From Pseudisothecium myosuroides (taxonomy: Eukaryota > Streptophyta > Bryopsida > Hypnales > Lembophyllaceae): DNA of 64,000 nucleotides. Shown here piece after piece: positions 36,420 to 49,565 of the stretch. The position numbers and the translations under genes are program-made. The DNA is taken from NCBI GenBank assembly GCA_951799445.1, contig OX637295.1, positions 372,001 to 436,000 on the forward strand. The letters are read 5' to 3'. The notes beneath the pieces were generated by a model. The model had not been told where the DNA came from, searched no databases, and saw only the letters and a list, made by a program, of their open reading frames with translations. Each line of letters starts with the position of its first letter. The first letter of the stretch is position 1.

Positions 36420-39400
36420 TGTGAGCCCTCAAGTTAGCACTTGGAGCTCTGGGTTTATTTTTCGCGATTTATTGTTAGTTTTTAGTATAAATTCATGCAA
36501 AATAGTATGAATTAGTAGTTGAGAGGAGTTTGGTAGAAGTCCCTACCAGATTAGTGAGGGATTGTCCTAAAATCATGGAAAGCACAAAATACTTTGCTTT
36601 TCTATGTTTAGATCTTAGTTTAGTGTCTTAGAGTCCATATTTACGTGTTAGAGAGATGTGAGGATGTGAGAATTAGCCAGTTCTAGTGTCCATGTAAAAC
36701 TCAACATGTGAGCACATGTGACAGCCTGACTAAATCATAAGAGTCTATGTTCAAGTTTAGAAGTGTCTAGATCCAATTCATGTGGAATTTGGGCTAGTTA
36801 TGTGAAAACCTGCAAATGTTGAAGAGTACAAACCAGAATGCAAAGTAGAAGGAGGGCGAGGTGATTGAAGCTTATAAAAAGGTGCTTTTAGGGTAAAAGC
36901 ATGCCAAGAGATCAACAGAGGAGCTAATCATCCACGACAAACCCTGGTACCAGATTAATTTTCCCCTCGGGCGGAAATTATTAAGGAACTGCTAAAATTA
37001 GCAACCTTATTGGAGGTTTGGTTTTGCTCTTAGCTTTTAGACACTTCCTAGAAGATTGCCCAAAAGTTTCGGGATTTTACAAAACTCCACGATGACTCCA
37101 TGAGAAGTCAACCGCTTTTGAAACTGATAGTAATTTCCTAGAAATTGCCCAGAGTGCGGTAAAATCTCACTAAAAATTAGATTAAAGTTTTATATATTAA
37201 ATAAGTGACCAGTTAAGTTTGAAGACTTTTCGATAATCAGAAGTACCAAAATCGACAACGACATCGAATTTAACAAGAATTTACAACATGGCGGCGGGTT
37301 GACCGACGAACCAGGAACTGGCGGTGTCCGAATGTCGCAAACAAGGAATGTTTTTTTACTCTCGCGAACCTTCCAGGCAACCCAAGCTGATCAATTTTCT
37401 CGGGAAATTCAAATTCCATTAGTTGGGATTTTGACTTTTCTTTGAAGTTACCATTAGTGGTTTATACGAGTATTTACAGCCTGGAAGTGGGGGGTACGGG
37501 GTCCGCTGAACTCATTGGGGTCTTCTGAATGCGATGGCGCAATTGATTTTCAATTTGGAGTTGTTTACAAGAAGATAGGAAGGGTTCAGCCGTAACGTTG
37601 ATTTTTTTAGAGTAATTAGCGGTAATTCAAAGTTATTTCACAAAATATCTTGGTTAAAGTCGAAGATTGGATTTAGTAAAGATTTCAAATCTTTTTTGTA
37701 ATAGCCAATTTAGATTAAATTAAGAATATTTGGAAATATCCTAGGATTAATTGCGAAATATCTCAAGGTCAAAATAGTTAATTTCCTAAATATCTTTGGG
37801 AAAAATCTTAGATTTTATTTGGACAAGATTTCCTTTCTAATTAAGGCTTGTTCTAGAAAATTCTAAAGATTAAACAAAGATTATTTAAGAAATATCTTAG
37901 GGTAGTTTAGGATTTAACGTAGGGTAGTTTTTGAGTAAAAGACCAAATATCTCATGGTAAACTAAGGTGGCGGGGCCTTCTAGCGAGTATATAAGGTCCC
38001 CCTCCGAAGTTTCTCATACCCCATTTTGTTCATTATTTGCCTACCGACACTTTGTCGGAGTACAGACACTCTTTCTTTGTTCCATTTGCTTACCGGCTTT
38101 GTCAGAAGCAATTAAGCTAGACCAAATTTTGGTCATCTTTGCTCATTTTTGTTTTTCTTTGCTTCCTTTGGTGGAGGATTTGGTAAAGGATTCGGGGTTT
38201 CCTTTCCACCTTCACAACCACACTAAGTTCACACTTTTGGGAGGTTTCATCCCCCAACACTTGCATACCTTGTTCACATACTAATTTCGTGTTTTTTGCA
38301 ACAGCCATTAAGCTAGAATTCTTAAAGCGGTGAAGCTAGTCTTTACCAAAAGATTCTAACATTCAAAACACCGGCCAAACTTCGTTGTATAACAAAGTTT
38401 GGTTTGACTTGATCTCTAATTTTTGGTTTAAACACTTTCATGTGTACCTCAAGTAGGAATTAAAACCATCTGATATCTTGGGAATCATTTTAATCCTTAA
38501 TGTTCGGTTTAAACACTTTCATGTGTACCTCCTTTAAGAATTAAAACCTCCCTACAGCTACTTGGAACCATTTTGACAAGTTTAGCCTGGGGTTGCTCCC
38601 ACACGGAGAAGCTTTAACCTTAAAACAATTTACCTTAAAGGGAGAAAGTTTGGGAAAAAACCTTGGTCGTTGGGCTACTTAAGCCAAAACATCACATCAA
38701 GTGGTCCCTTTTCTTCCGCCATACTTTGCTCAACTTTGCTTTGTTTCGCTTCCATTGCCAGATTGCAAATTTTGTGACAGTTTATCCTTGCCTTAGTTTA
38801 GTTTATCTTTGTTTTAGAATAGCTCACTCGATTAGTATATCCCAAAAAACCCAAAATATCGCTTAGATTAGTTGTTGCTTAGTGAAGTTTCCCAAAAATC
38901 ATCATTTAGTTTAGTTTGTTTTGCTAGTTATCCCAAAAATCCCAAAAATCATCATTTAGTTTAGTTATTTGCTTTGTTATCCTAAAAACCTCATAAGTTA
39001 GTTTAGCTTGTTTTGCTAGTTATCTCCAAAACCCAAAAAATCATCATTTAGTTTAGTTATAGTTCATTTTAACCCCTATCCAGTTAGTTTAATTTTAGTT
39101 CTTGTTAGTTTTCCAGGACCAGTTTACAAAAGCCAAACCAGAACCAGTGTACAAAAGCCAGAATTGAGAACCAGTTTACAAAAGCCGAACCAAAACATTT
39201 TACAAAAGCCAGAACCAGAACAGTTTACAAAAGCCAAACCAGACCAGCATCCATATTGGAAAGGGAAGGGGAGACAGGACAGCGCCACATAGCAAGGGGG
39301 AACGAGGGTTTGGAGGTCGCTGGGTTTGAAGGTCGCTGGGTTTGGAGGTTGCTGGGTTTGGGAGGTCGCTGGGCTTGGGAAGGTCACTGGGCTTGGGAAG

Positions 39401-41387
39401 GTCGCTGGGGCTCCAGGGAGTCCAAATTTTGGAAACTCTAGATCAAAACTTGGAAAAGAAACTCTCTCCAACTCACACAAAAAAATCAAATACTTTAAAG
39501 GTTAGGTCGTTGCTCGCCACACCAAACCAACTTTAATTTTTAGTCCAAAATCTTGGTTTAAGACAACTACAAATTCAACTCACTTAGAACACTCACGCTC
39601 TCATCTCAAACTCCATAGCCACAACAACAATTGACAACTAAACTCGAAGAAGAAAACCACTTAAAGAAGACAAAGTGGCGGCTTGGGAATAATTAGATTA
39701 AAAAACTAGTTTTCCTAAAGAATCTCACTATTCATGTTGGCTTGATGTTTTATTTTTCACTATTCCTTTTGGATTTGGCGCGGTTTTTTATTCTTTTTCT
39801 ATTCATTTGTTTTGTTTTGTTGCGCTTTTCCTATTCATTTTAGATTTGTTTTGGTTTTTATTCCGTTACTATTCATCTACTATTCATTTGAGACAAATTA
39901 TTTTTGTTTTTCTACTATTCATCTACTATTCATTTAGAATAGTTCTTTGGTTCTATTCCTTTTACTATTGAAGAATTGGTTTTTTCTATCAATTAGTATT
40001 TTTAGAAGGAATTATTTGGTCTTGTTGACTTGGGTTTTTGTTTTATTGGCCTAATAAGCCAAATAGAAAAAGACAAAAAGTCAACAAAAACAATAGATTA
40101 ATCCAACAAAAATCATAAACTAATGAATAACAATTAAAATCGACTATTCATTGGAATATTATTAATTTGGAAGATATTAATCTTTTTAAGTTAATTCTTA
40201 AATTAAAACAAATATTCAAGGTGGTTAGAAATAGGGCCTTGAAGTTATTTTAATTCAAAGAGTTATTTTAAAATCAACTAAAAACCATTAGAAGTTTAAC
40301 GTAAATTCCTAAAATCAAATGAATCAAGTTAAATACTTAGACTAACCCATTTATTGTAGGAAATCAGTTAGAAGAATGTAGGAAAAGAATTTTTCCACAC
40401 ATTTTGAAATTAAAACTTTCATCGACAGACGGAGTACCCATGATGGAAGACGACGGTTATTTTGAGTCCATTATGTTGGTGATCTGCGATGACGGGACTA
40501 TGGACCCAGAGGTATGTTAATTTTACCCTTTGCTTTTGCTTTGTTTTTGTTTTCAAATTAAAGTTAGAATTTTTGCTATTAGAAGTTAGTTTTTAGATTA
40601 GAATTTAGAATTTAAGTTAGATTTAGAACCTAATAACTAAAGTAATTTAGGAGTTATAAAACCAAATCATACTTAAAATTTAACCCAATAATGAAAATTA
40701 CCAATAAATTAACCATAACCCCCATTGGATGATAATTTAAGATTTTCATCCAAAAGAACCTTTAAGGAATCTTTTTAGGTAGGAATCAGATAAAAAATCT
40801 ATAAAGATTCCAAAATTCCTTTTTACTTTTGAAAATACTTTATTTTTGAAGGATAAAAGGTTGGATGAAGTTTGAAACCAAATTTGGATGAAAAACATCC
40901 AATTAGGTCAAAACTCCGATTAGTCTTAAAAATCCGTAACTTAAAGGAACTAATAACTTAACCTTAGAATTTAGAATTATTTTGGATTGATTTGCTATTT
41001 TAGATTAGTGGATGAAGGTTAGCACAACTAAGGGGCCAAACGTACCTCGTGGTAACTTTTGCTAGGAATCTTGGAATCTAGTTTTCTTCACCATTCTGGG
41101 TAGAGAAATTTATATTCTAAAAAGCTACTTAGATACAATTTTATTTAGATTAGATTTTGTTTTCTTTCTTTGTTTTTTACCTAACCATAACGTTTAATTA
41201 ATTAACCCATAGCTTTTCTTAGAATTAGTGGAATTTTACAAGATTATCAGTCACAAAAAGTGTCCATTGCTTGGAAGGCAAACACTTACTTAGGAACCAC
41301 CCAATTAGGAGTAAAATCTCCAACGAAACTGCCGCTAGAGCCCGTGTGTAACTTTCTGACTCAAGGGTGGAGTTAGAAATACTCACA
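36420..41387. mobile_element. Solo LTR of family 2, 4968 bp, TSD ATCTG
   Basis: Starts TGTGAGCCCTC and ends ACTCACA, with ATCTG at 36415-36419 and 41388-41392. It is related to, but well diverged from, the solo LTR at 56905-61408. Shared landmarks include 'cggtaaaatctcactaaaaatt', 'atggcgcaattg.ttttc.atttggagtt', a TATA box (AGTATATAAGG near 37986) and 'tccattgcttggaaggca' near the 3' end. No long ORF is present. Most of the length is AT-rich with tandem repeats. Confidence 0.88.
38870..39420. repeat. Tandem repeat clusters within family 2 LTR
   Basis: There are three adjacent clusters: 'cccaaaaatcatcatttagtttag' units (38895-39060), 'gtttacaaaagccaaaccagaa' units (39119-39245), and 'gaggtcgctgggtttg' units of 16-18 bp (39310-39412). 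All are inside the nested solo LTR. Confidence 0.65.
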
Positions 41388-42282
41388 ATCTGAGATCCAC
41401 TTTTTGCAGGATTGGCCGCGTGATAGGAAGTCAACGTGTTCTGGATCAAGAGAATGTGACCTGTCATTCTATGGTTTGTTAGTTTAAATCCTTGGGGGCT
41501 TTTAGGGTTCCCGGGGTGTTAGTTATTTAGGAGCTATTTTTTAGTTGGATGCACCTGGACTGTACTTTCCGGGTTTTTAGGATCTGAGATCCGCTTTTTG
41601 CGGATCGGATGGGATGGTAGGAAAGTCAACGTGGAGGATAAGGAATGACAGGTGTCATTATCTGGTCCTCTGGTTTTGTTCCCTGGAGCCTTTTAGAGGT
41701 TCCTTAGGGTTGGTATTTAGGGGCTGACTTTGGTTTGAAGCCTTGGGCATTTCTTTCTTGTAAATTTCAGCAATTTAGTAAAGTCATTTAGATTTCCACT
41801 TCCTAAGAGTTGCTCTGAAAAGTCTTGACTCTGGATTGGTATGCCGGAAATGCTAGAACCATTGTTTAGTGCGGGTAGCTACTTTGCTAGTGTTGGGAGG
41901 GAGGAAGAGTTCCCCCGGATTCTGTATGAATCCGGTTCCGGGAGTTGAAGTGAGCTGGTTGAAGGGACTGTGTGTACTGGGAGTGAAATTTAGCTACTAT
42001 AGTTACTTGGACGCTTCTGTGTGGGATAGCCGCTCTTAGATTGGGTGCATTTTATAAGAGGCAGGTGTATGCTGATGGAAGTGTTGATGAGGTCCTACTA
42101 TAACCGGAAGTGAGTGATGTGCAAGTGGTTAGGATTGCCTAGTTATCTGGTCACCAGATTCTGCCTTAGGAACCAGATTTGGATAGGTATGTCGTTGTAG
42201 TAAGAGAGGATTGTGGGGGTTTCCTGAGTGATCTGCTAGTCCGGATTGACCTCCGGATCAGTTGTGAGGAAGAATCCGCATC

Positions 42283-42551
42283 CACTATAAGAAACCCCCG
42301 TTTTAGGTGACGGGCCCTAATTTTTTTAACAGATTTTAGGTGATGTCAATGTTGACAATCCAAAAATTTTATGTCAACAAAAATGTACAACGTAACATTA
42401 ATATTGATGATCCAATGTTTTTATGTCAACACTGATGTTATATTGGACATTTTTGTTGACATAAAATTTTTGGGTTGTCATCATTGACATCACCTAAAGT
42501 CCATCATAAAAAATTAGGGCTCGTCACCTAAAACGGGGGTTTCTTACAGTG
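42283..42551. mobile_element. CACTA-type foldback MITE, 269 bp, TSD ATC
   Basis: CACTATAAGAAACCCCCG at the left pairs with CGGGGGTTTCTTACAGTG at the right. ATC is duplicated at 42280-42282 and 42552-42554. It is the same family as the MITE at 32996-33212, sharing ends and the GTCACCTAAAA block, and is likewise nearly fully self-complementary. Confidence 0.9.
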
Positions 42552-43071
42552 ATCCAGGTTTTGTGTGTGTGTTTTATGTTTTCTTTAGTGAACCTTCATT
42601 CACTCTGATCCTTTGAAGGATAGGGTATACGTTCCCTTCCTTAAATCCAAGAGCGGACCCCTCTGATATAGAGGTTAAACTATAATATTGGTTACTTTGC
42701 TTACTGGATCCGGATCTGGGAAAGGTACAGGATCAAGACACTCCTTCCGGTTCTGCATTTAGTTAAGTAGGATACTAAGTTACAACTACTAGTGGATAGA
42801 ATGCAGACCTATTCTATGTGGTTACGTAGTATGGTGATTTGTAAGAGTTGAGAGAGAGAAGATTTTGAGGATACGGACAAGAACTTGTAGTTTTTGGTTC
42901 CTAGTTCCGGATTCTTTTGTCTTGGGTTTGTGTTCCGGATCCTGTTCCGATAATTTTGAGGAAACTACGAGTTGAAATCCTGTGGGAACGATACACGAGT
43001 CATCTAAGGTGTTTTACACTAATTTAACACCTAAAGGAGGGATTTATGCTTTCACGTGTTACGACAAAATT

Positions 43072-44080
43072 CCATCACAATCGACCAGTATAACTTACAA
43101 AATCTTGTGGAAGACTAGACGTGGATCCACGTTCCTTCCTTGCCTCCTTTCTCTACCCCGTGATCGCTTCGTGATTATCAGAACTCAATAGTGCATCTTG
43201 TTTACACGCTTGGCAATGTAGACACCTGAATGCAAAGAACATTTCCAAAAAATATGTCAGTTCAAAGTTTAGCCGGACATTGTAAACGGCTGTGTGTGGA
43301 TCAGAGAAGAAAAGCTTGAATACAATAAGAAATTCTACCCAGCGTGTAAACATTTGGGACAGAAGTTTTCTAGCGGAAGCATAGACAACCTCATGATTCA
43401 CCAAGATGTGTAATATCATCATCACCTTTAATTCAGACGGCAATGACTATGACAACCTTCTGCAGGCTAGTAAATACCAGAAACAGAAATTGCCGGCAAT
43501 GTATCAAATCAACAATAACGCCTCCCCTTCTCCAGCTCCTTCATATGTGCTCAGTGGGCAGGCGCACAAGCACTGTACAGGCGTTCAGAGAAGATGTTAG
43601 AGCTCTCAGTTTTGTAGTTTTGAGAAGAGCGTGGAAGACTTAGAAAATTACGGGGAATTCTCCCCTGGCTAATACTCCGCTACTTTCAAGACGAGGGGAA
43701 AAGCTCATGAGTTTTGACGAACTGATCTGTATGGCTGACCAAGTTCCGTCAATTTTAGCACCTCCGAAGACTCCGTAAGTCATTGCCACTTCCTGCACAC
43801 GTCGTTAAATAGAAGGCTGGTTCATAAAATTCATGAAGTTGCAAAGTAATCTGCAGGTAAAAGTTTAATATATCAAAGATCTGGCATTCTGTGCGTTTGA
43901 AAACGTGAAGTGCGGGCTCGGTGGACTGACAGTCATAACTGCAATTGTTCTTTGCATTCCACATTTGCCAGCCGTCAACCCCATTTGCGTATTTTTTTAG
44001 AATGCCCTTTTTAAGTACAGGAATGAAACTCTGCAATGCATGCTGAATACCCTAAACAAAGCAGAATTAGATTAGTGGCT
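43072..44080. other. Spacer with unidentified open segments
   Basis: Minus-strand open segments at 44036-43755 (GVDGWQMWNAKNNCSYDCQS) and 43443-43153 look protein-like, but I do not recognise them and find no supporting splice structure. They could be relics of an older element between the two solo LTRs. Confidence 0.35.
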
Positions 44081-44085
44081 GCGTG

Positions 44086-47000
44086 TGTCGCAGCACAGAG
44101 TAAGTGAATTCCCTGTTATACTCCCAAAAACCACTCTAAAGCATAACAAAATGACTCTAAAGATCGAACCCACGAGATTCTGTGAAGTGTCTAGCTCTAT
44201 TCCCAACTTAAGTTCAGCCAGTATCCAATTTCTACTTTCCGATCCTAGATCTAAAACCGGAAACAACAACACACCGAAAACAACGGCCAGACCTCTCTCT
44301 ATCTCTTCCGGCCTGTCAAGCTATTCGGTCTTGTAAAACTTCCACAACCCAGGATCCTACAACTTCCGATCCTGGAACTCCTCTGGACCGATCCGATCCT
44401 GTCCTCTCATACAAACTCTCACTCCACTCCGGTTTAATTTTGTCTCTGTTTCACCATCAAAGGGTTTGCCGCTTGCTTTTGAGAGTGGCAGGCCCGCCAC
44501 TCCTTTCGTGACTTATAGTGGCTGAAGACGCACTTCTCTAATCCACTACTTCCTACACTAGCTCGGATCCGGTTTGATCTCTCACAACCACCCGGATAGC
44601 GATCCGGTTTGCAGGTCACACAAAGATCCCCCCGTACGATCCTCTCATATTACAACGACCTTGATGCCAAGTTCCCTCCGTGCAAAGTTAGGTGGTTACA
44701 AGTGAACTCGTCCGTTCCAACATCAACTAAAGTTCTTCCGTTTACCAACTAGGGCAGCGAGACCTCACGGGAGATCGGACACTCAACCGGATTTCCTATC
44801 CAGGAGTTCTAGTGCAACTAAGGACTCCTTCCCTATCCGCCTAGCCTAACAACGGCTTTCTCGCCCGGAATCGTGAACTGTAGAGGTGCTGAGGAACTGA
44901 AATCCACTCCCAACACTTAGAATACCCACTCACATGCACATAAGAGCAAAACAACAATACCAAGGGGAGAAATCTCTCTAGAATCTGCATACATCTTCCT
45001 AACTCCTCACCAAACAATCCTGCCACGCGCGGGAGAGATGTAAAACAAGAAGTCAATAGAAAACACACAAAAACTCAAGAGAAAAGACTCCCAGTCTCCT
45101 CCGCAGAGACTGACTAATATACATTTTAAAATTCAAAGTCAACAAAAAGGGCCGTAGAAAGTCCGCGCGGAACTTTCAGTCCCTGCCGAGCCGGTCAGAC
45201 CGGAGAACATCCGATCCTAACCAGACAGACCAGGTCAAATCCGGTCCGGTCCATCCTAACAAATATTTACAAAACTAATTTCTATCTATTATATCACAAC
45301 CGGATCTACTCCTTGATCCGTTCCTTTGTCCATAACTTGGTCCACACCTTGGTCCACGCTCTGATCTAGACCTTGGTCCGCACCCTCATCTGGGGTCAGA
45401 TCCATACTTTGATCCTGTCCCGGGTTCAGTGTGGGACTCCTGGGCGTTTCCGTTCCAAGCTGTTCGAAGACGTCCGTCAGATTCCGGTTCCGCTCCCCGG
45501 TTTCACGATCTGGGAGATCCAGTGACGAATCTAAGTTGATGGTGTTCGCGAGCTTCCTCCCACTCTTCTTTGACTGGGGAGTCCGATCCTTTCCTTCCGT
45601 CTGAATGCCTACGTTCAGAAAAGACCCGGGCATCGAAAGGTCGGACAGATGGAACGACCTTGACAACGTCACTCCGTTCAGCTTTCGACTGCTCTCCTCC
45701 ATCCGATTTGCTGCTTCTCGTGCTTCCACCATCACCAATTCTACCTTCTCGGAGTAGTCCGTCAAGATCCGGACCAACTTGGTTCCGGATATCTTCTTGT
45801 CCTTGAGTACTCCCTCGTCAAACAGCTTTGACTTGGTGACGGCCTCTCCGGTTGCCCCAAAAGTGGCCTTCACGTCCTCAGCTACTTTCCGGGTAGCCTC
45901 CGCCATCTCCCGAGTGGTGGCCATGTCCTCCTAGAGGAGTAAAAGTTGTGTCTTCAACGACTCATTCTCCTCTTGGAGTCGTCGATTCTCCGCTTGGAGT
46001 CATCGATTCTCCGCTTCTTGTTTCCAGATCTCATCCGGGCTGGAGATGTACTCTGCAACCACTCCCGCGAGGTTGCTATCCGCTGGTGCTCCCACCAGCT
46101 CACTGATCTGGGTCAGAACCAGCTTCTTCACCGCCCAGTCTGCTCGCACATCGCTCAAGATGTTGATCAGCTGGTTGAACGGATCCGTCGGGTCCGATCC
46201 GGAAGGACCCGGTCCTTCAAAAACCGGTTTCTTCCCAGGATTGGATGTCTCACCCGGAGGGGTTGGGGTTCCTCTCCGGTGAGAAGGCGTCGTCTTTTGC
46301 CGCTTGTTCTGCGGCCGGTGTTGCTCCTCCTCTTCTTCTTCTTCATCGGAACCGGATACTTCCTCCTGCTCTTCCTCCGATTCCGATTCCCCATACTTCA
46401 GGAGTGTCTCCTGAGTCTTCCACTCCTTCTCCTTCGTATCCGTGAGGAGCTGGTTATGCTTGTAAAGATGGAAGATGTAGGGACTCAACAGTGTCGGCCT
46501 ACTTCCTCCGATCTTTGGAACCAGACAGCTGACTAGATCGGAAAAGATCCTGGCCCAGTCCACTTTCCGTTCCCCGCTCAGGGCTCCGAAAATCAGGTTC
46601 CCGATGGCTATTGTCACCCTCGTCGGCTTCTCCGGGTGGATGATCGGAACCAGGAACTGCAAAAGATTGCGATGCCGGTCGTCCAAACAATCCGCGACTG
46701 CATGCCCATCCTTCGAGTCCACCGTGCTCCGGAACTTCCCCCGAGTGTATCCTTCCTTCGAGGTGGCCATCCCTCGACCTCCTGACCGGAAGTCGTACAC
46801 GGACCTCCACATCTCTTCCGTCCAACTGCTCGAAATTCCGCGGATGGTCTTATCGAACTGATTCGAGAGTTTTCTCAACAGCTCTCGAATCATCCGTTCC
46901 TCTCTAAACCCCCAGGGTTTATCTATCAGTCCTCCGCAACCCATTCTGGCAAGATCCTCTATGAGGTTGTCCTTTTCCTTCTCTTTTGCTGGAATAATCG

Positions 47001-47587
47001 GACACACCTTCCGGAGTTTAACTTCTACTGCGGAGGAACTGGACGGTCCTGTTCTACTCTTGCGGAGCTGAGGCATGGACACGAGCTGTGCTAACCGGAT
47101 TCTCACTGAGGCTACCTTTCTCTCTCCTAGCTGCACGTCTCGTTTCTCACCTTCGCTCTTCCGATCTCAACCGGAATACCTCTAAACCTGCAACACACAC
47201 TAAAGCGCTGTGCGCTCTAACACACTAACACGCACACACAAACTCACACAACAAGAAAGCAAAGCGCTGGGAGGAAAGCTAAGTACAAGCTGGAGAGCGA
47301 TTTCCGCAAACGAAGTTTGAAAAAGAGTGGCAACTGGATTGGTCAGCCTATTTATAGTCTGATCTGTCATCATGACCAAATCCGTTCCTGACCCAATCCG
47401 TTCCAACTCAGATCCGCTCCAACTCTAATCCGGTTTAGATTGAGATCGAATCTGGATTATCACCTATTCCGTTCCGTAGTTAATTTCCGGTTTTTCGTTA
47501 CCTCTTGCTCAATTCCGGATACCAAATCACGGTTTCCGTTCCAAGATTTAGATAACTTACAAAAAACCAAAAATTCACACTACAACA
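44086..47587 (-). mobile_element. Solo LTR of family 1 (copy C), TSD GCGTG
   Basis: In the minus direction it begins TGTTGT (one or two substitutions from TGTCGC) and ends GCGACA. GCGTG is present at 44081-44085 and 47588-47592. Length is 3502 bp with no large insertion, and no internal element sequence is adjacent. It is the cleanest copy of the LTR-internal ORF. Confidence 0.92.
45289..47076 (-). pseudogene. LTR-internal ORF, copy C (596 codons, two stops)
   Basis: From ATG at 47076 (MPQLRKSRTGPSSSS) the frame is open to about 46000. It meets a TGA within the coiled-coil start (CGA expected from a neighbouring repeat unit) and a TAG near 45930, then stays open to TAA at 45289-45291. A 24 bp duplication (LQAENRR-type unit) lengthens the coiled coil relative to copy A. 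It confirms that the TAGs at 19700, 20225 and 20879 in copy A correspond to Gln, Trp and Gln codons. Function is unknown. Confidence 0.78.
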
Positions 47588-47592
47588 GCGTG

Positions 47593-48045
47593 AAAAAGCC
47601 GTGTTGAGTGGATCTGCATAATTAAAGGCACAGAAACGAAGGCAATTTTGGATTGCTACGTAGACGCATGCGCATGCGCATGTAGTGGATTGAAAGTTTT
47701 ACTTCTTAGATCAAAATAGTGGAAGTATTTTTGGCATACAATGCATCATGTAGCATTGACTTATAACCTTGTTTCCGGTAGGGGTAGAAAGTGGTAAATA
47801 TTGTTGAAGTTAACAGTGGAAGGATGAATAGAGAAAGAGAGGCTCACTAAATTTTACTGAGTTCCGCTTCCTTTGACTTTGCAAGCAGCGGTGGCGCACC
47901 GTGCACAACGGGCGCCGGAGTCGAAGAGGGGGTGTCAGCCGTCGGAGATGCGAGGTTTGAGCACACCAGCGTGTTAGGTATTGGTCCGCCAGTGGAAGTT
48001 GAAAAGAATATTGAAAAAGGCGGAGACGTGGGTGGCAGCATCGTG
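47593..48045. other. Short spacer with possible minus-strand exon
   Basis: A minus-strand open stretch from the LTR edge (about 48050) to 47847 encodes a Pro/Ser/Thr-rich piece (PPFSIFFSTSTGGPIPNTL) ending in a stop. It may be an exon interrupted by the LTR at 48051. No family is recognised. A short GCATGC repeat lies at about 47668-47681. Confidence 0.35.
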
Positions 48046-49123
48046 AACTTTGTGAGCACTTGTTTACCCACCCTTGGTAAAGAAGCGAGCACAACCAGGC
48101 TCTCGGTAAATAACCGTTCTGACTCGATCTATGGGTGTCTAGCGCCAATCCATTGTGCCTTCCAAGCAATGGATCTTTTCTATGCTCTTAAGACTCGCTA
48201 ATTCGGATAATGAAGAAAACAAAACAAAACAAAACCCTAATTGAAATTGTTGTAACTGCTAAGTCTGAATTCAAGCCCCAAAGGGCTTGGTGGTTTGGGA
48301 GAAGAGTTAATCTTAGTCTAAACTTATCTATCCTAAATGGAAGAGTACCTCATGCCATTTCTAAAAGTATAAAGCTTGTTTGATTTGGACTCTCCTAGAG
48401 AGAGTTATGGACGAATGAAGTTTGACCGCTACTCGGTCCCTCAAACTTCATCCATGCTTTTCTATGGACTCCAGATTTCGATTTGACTTGGGATTTGGGC
48501 TATGAGCCTGACCCCCTAATGTTAACCTAATTACCAAGTCTTGACTCAAATGGATGAAATCTTCTAGGGTTCATCCATTACTTGTTCCAAACTTCATCCC
48601 TTTTTAACTGCTTGGGGTTTAGGTATTTCCTTAAGCTAGGTTTAGTTTTGGGTTACCCTAAACTTGTTCTAAGATGTTCTAAATCTATACTTAACCTAAC
48701 CTTAATTTTAAAAGCCCCTAATCCGCCTTCTAATCTTACTTAAGGATTTTAAGTGTGGTTACCAATGTACTAATCGTAGAACTTAAGACTTGTTCCGAGA
48801 AGATCTTGATTTTAGCTTTCTACTTTGACTAATCACATTAGATTTGAGTTTTCCTATCAAAAGTTATCCATGGATGAAGTTTGACCGCTAATCGGTCCTT
48901 CAAACTTCATCCACTAATTATGGCTAGCCCTAATTTCAACACTAAATTCTAATTTAACTTTCGGTTTCTAAATTAATCCCTCTTTTTATATTAGCTTTCT
49001 TGTTCCTCTTGGATGAAATTTGTTAAGTTTCATCCGACATGACTCCCTAACTTCATCCGCTTACAACTTCTTCGTTTTGGCTCGGATTTGGATGAATGAG
49101 GACTTTTTGGAATCCCGTGAACC

Positions 49124-49565
49124 TCATTAGAGAAAATCTGGGGCCTCCGGAGGGCTGCTCCACAGCCCTCCGAAGAACCCTGAAATTTACTTTTTTTTTG
49201 CAAAAAAATCAATTTTTCCCCTATTTCCGCGCAGCAGTTTCTGCTGCGACAGTGGCGCAGGAAACGAATATACGAGTAAAAAAAAAAAAAAAAAAAATTT
49301 TTTTTTTTTTTTTTTTTAAGTCTTAAGAAAATATTTAAAAATTAAAAATTAAAAAATTCCGATTTCGGTGAGCAGTCAACTGGCGAGCAGTCAGCTGGCG
49401 AGCAGTCAGCTGGCGAGCAGTCAGCTGGCGAGCAGTCAGCTGGCGAGTAGTCAGCTTGGCTGACTGCTCACTGAGGGCCAGTTCTGCAGTGACAGGCCAA
49501 GCATTTTAATAGCTTGGCATGTCACTACGGAGCAGCCCTCCAAAGAGCTGATTTTTTCTCTAATG
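49124..49565. mobile_element. Foldback MITE-like insertion, 442 bp
   Basis: The insertion is absent from the paralogous LTR at 56905-61408. Its ends are inverted repeats: CATTAGAGAAAATC...GGAGGGCTGCTCC at the left and GGAGCAGCCCTCC...GATTTTTTCTCTAATG at the right. The interior holds A20T20 (49278-49317) and a 15 bp tandem array. The target duplication is unclear. Confidence 0.7.
49368..49473. repeat. 15 bp tandem array with inverted tail
   Basis: About six copies of GAGCAGTCAGCTGGC, followed by TGACTGCTCACTG, which is complementary to the unit. The array can form nested hairpins. It is located inside the foldback insertion. Confidence 0.8.

Larger units (their letters stand above)
35842..43066. 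mobile_element. Solo LTR of family 3 with nested insertions
   Basis: Starts TGTCGGAACC and ends TTACGACA (TGTCG/CGACA terminal inversion). Flanks are AAATC (35837-35841) and AAATT (43067-43071), a 5 bp duplication with one mismatch. Nested inside are a 4968 bp solo LTR (36420-41387) and a 269 bp MITE (42283-42551). The net length is about 2.0 kb. No coding sequence was recognised in it. Confidence 0.75.
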
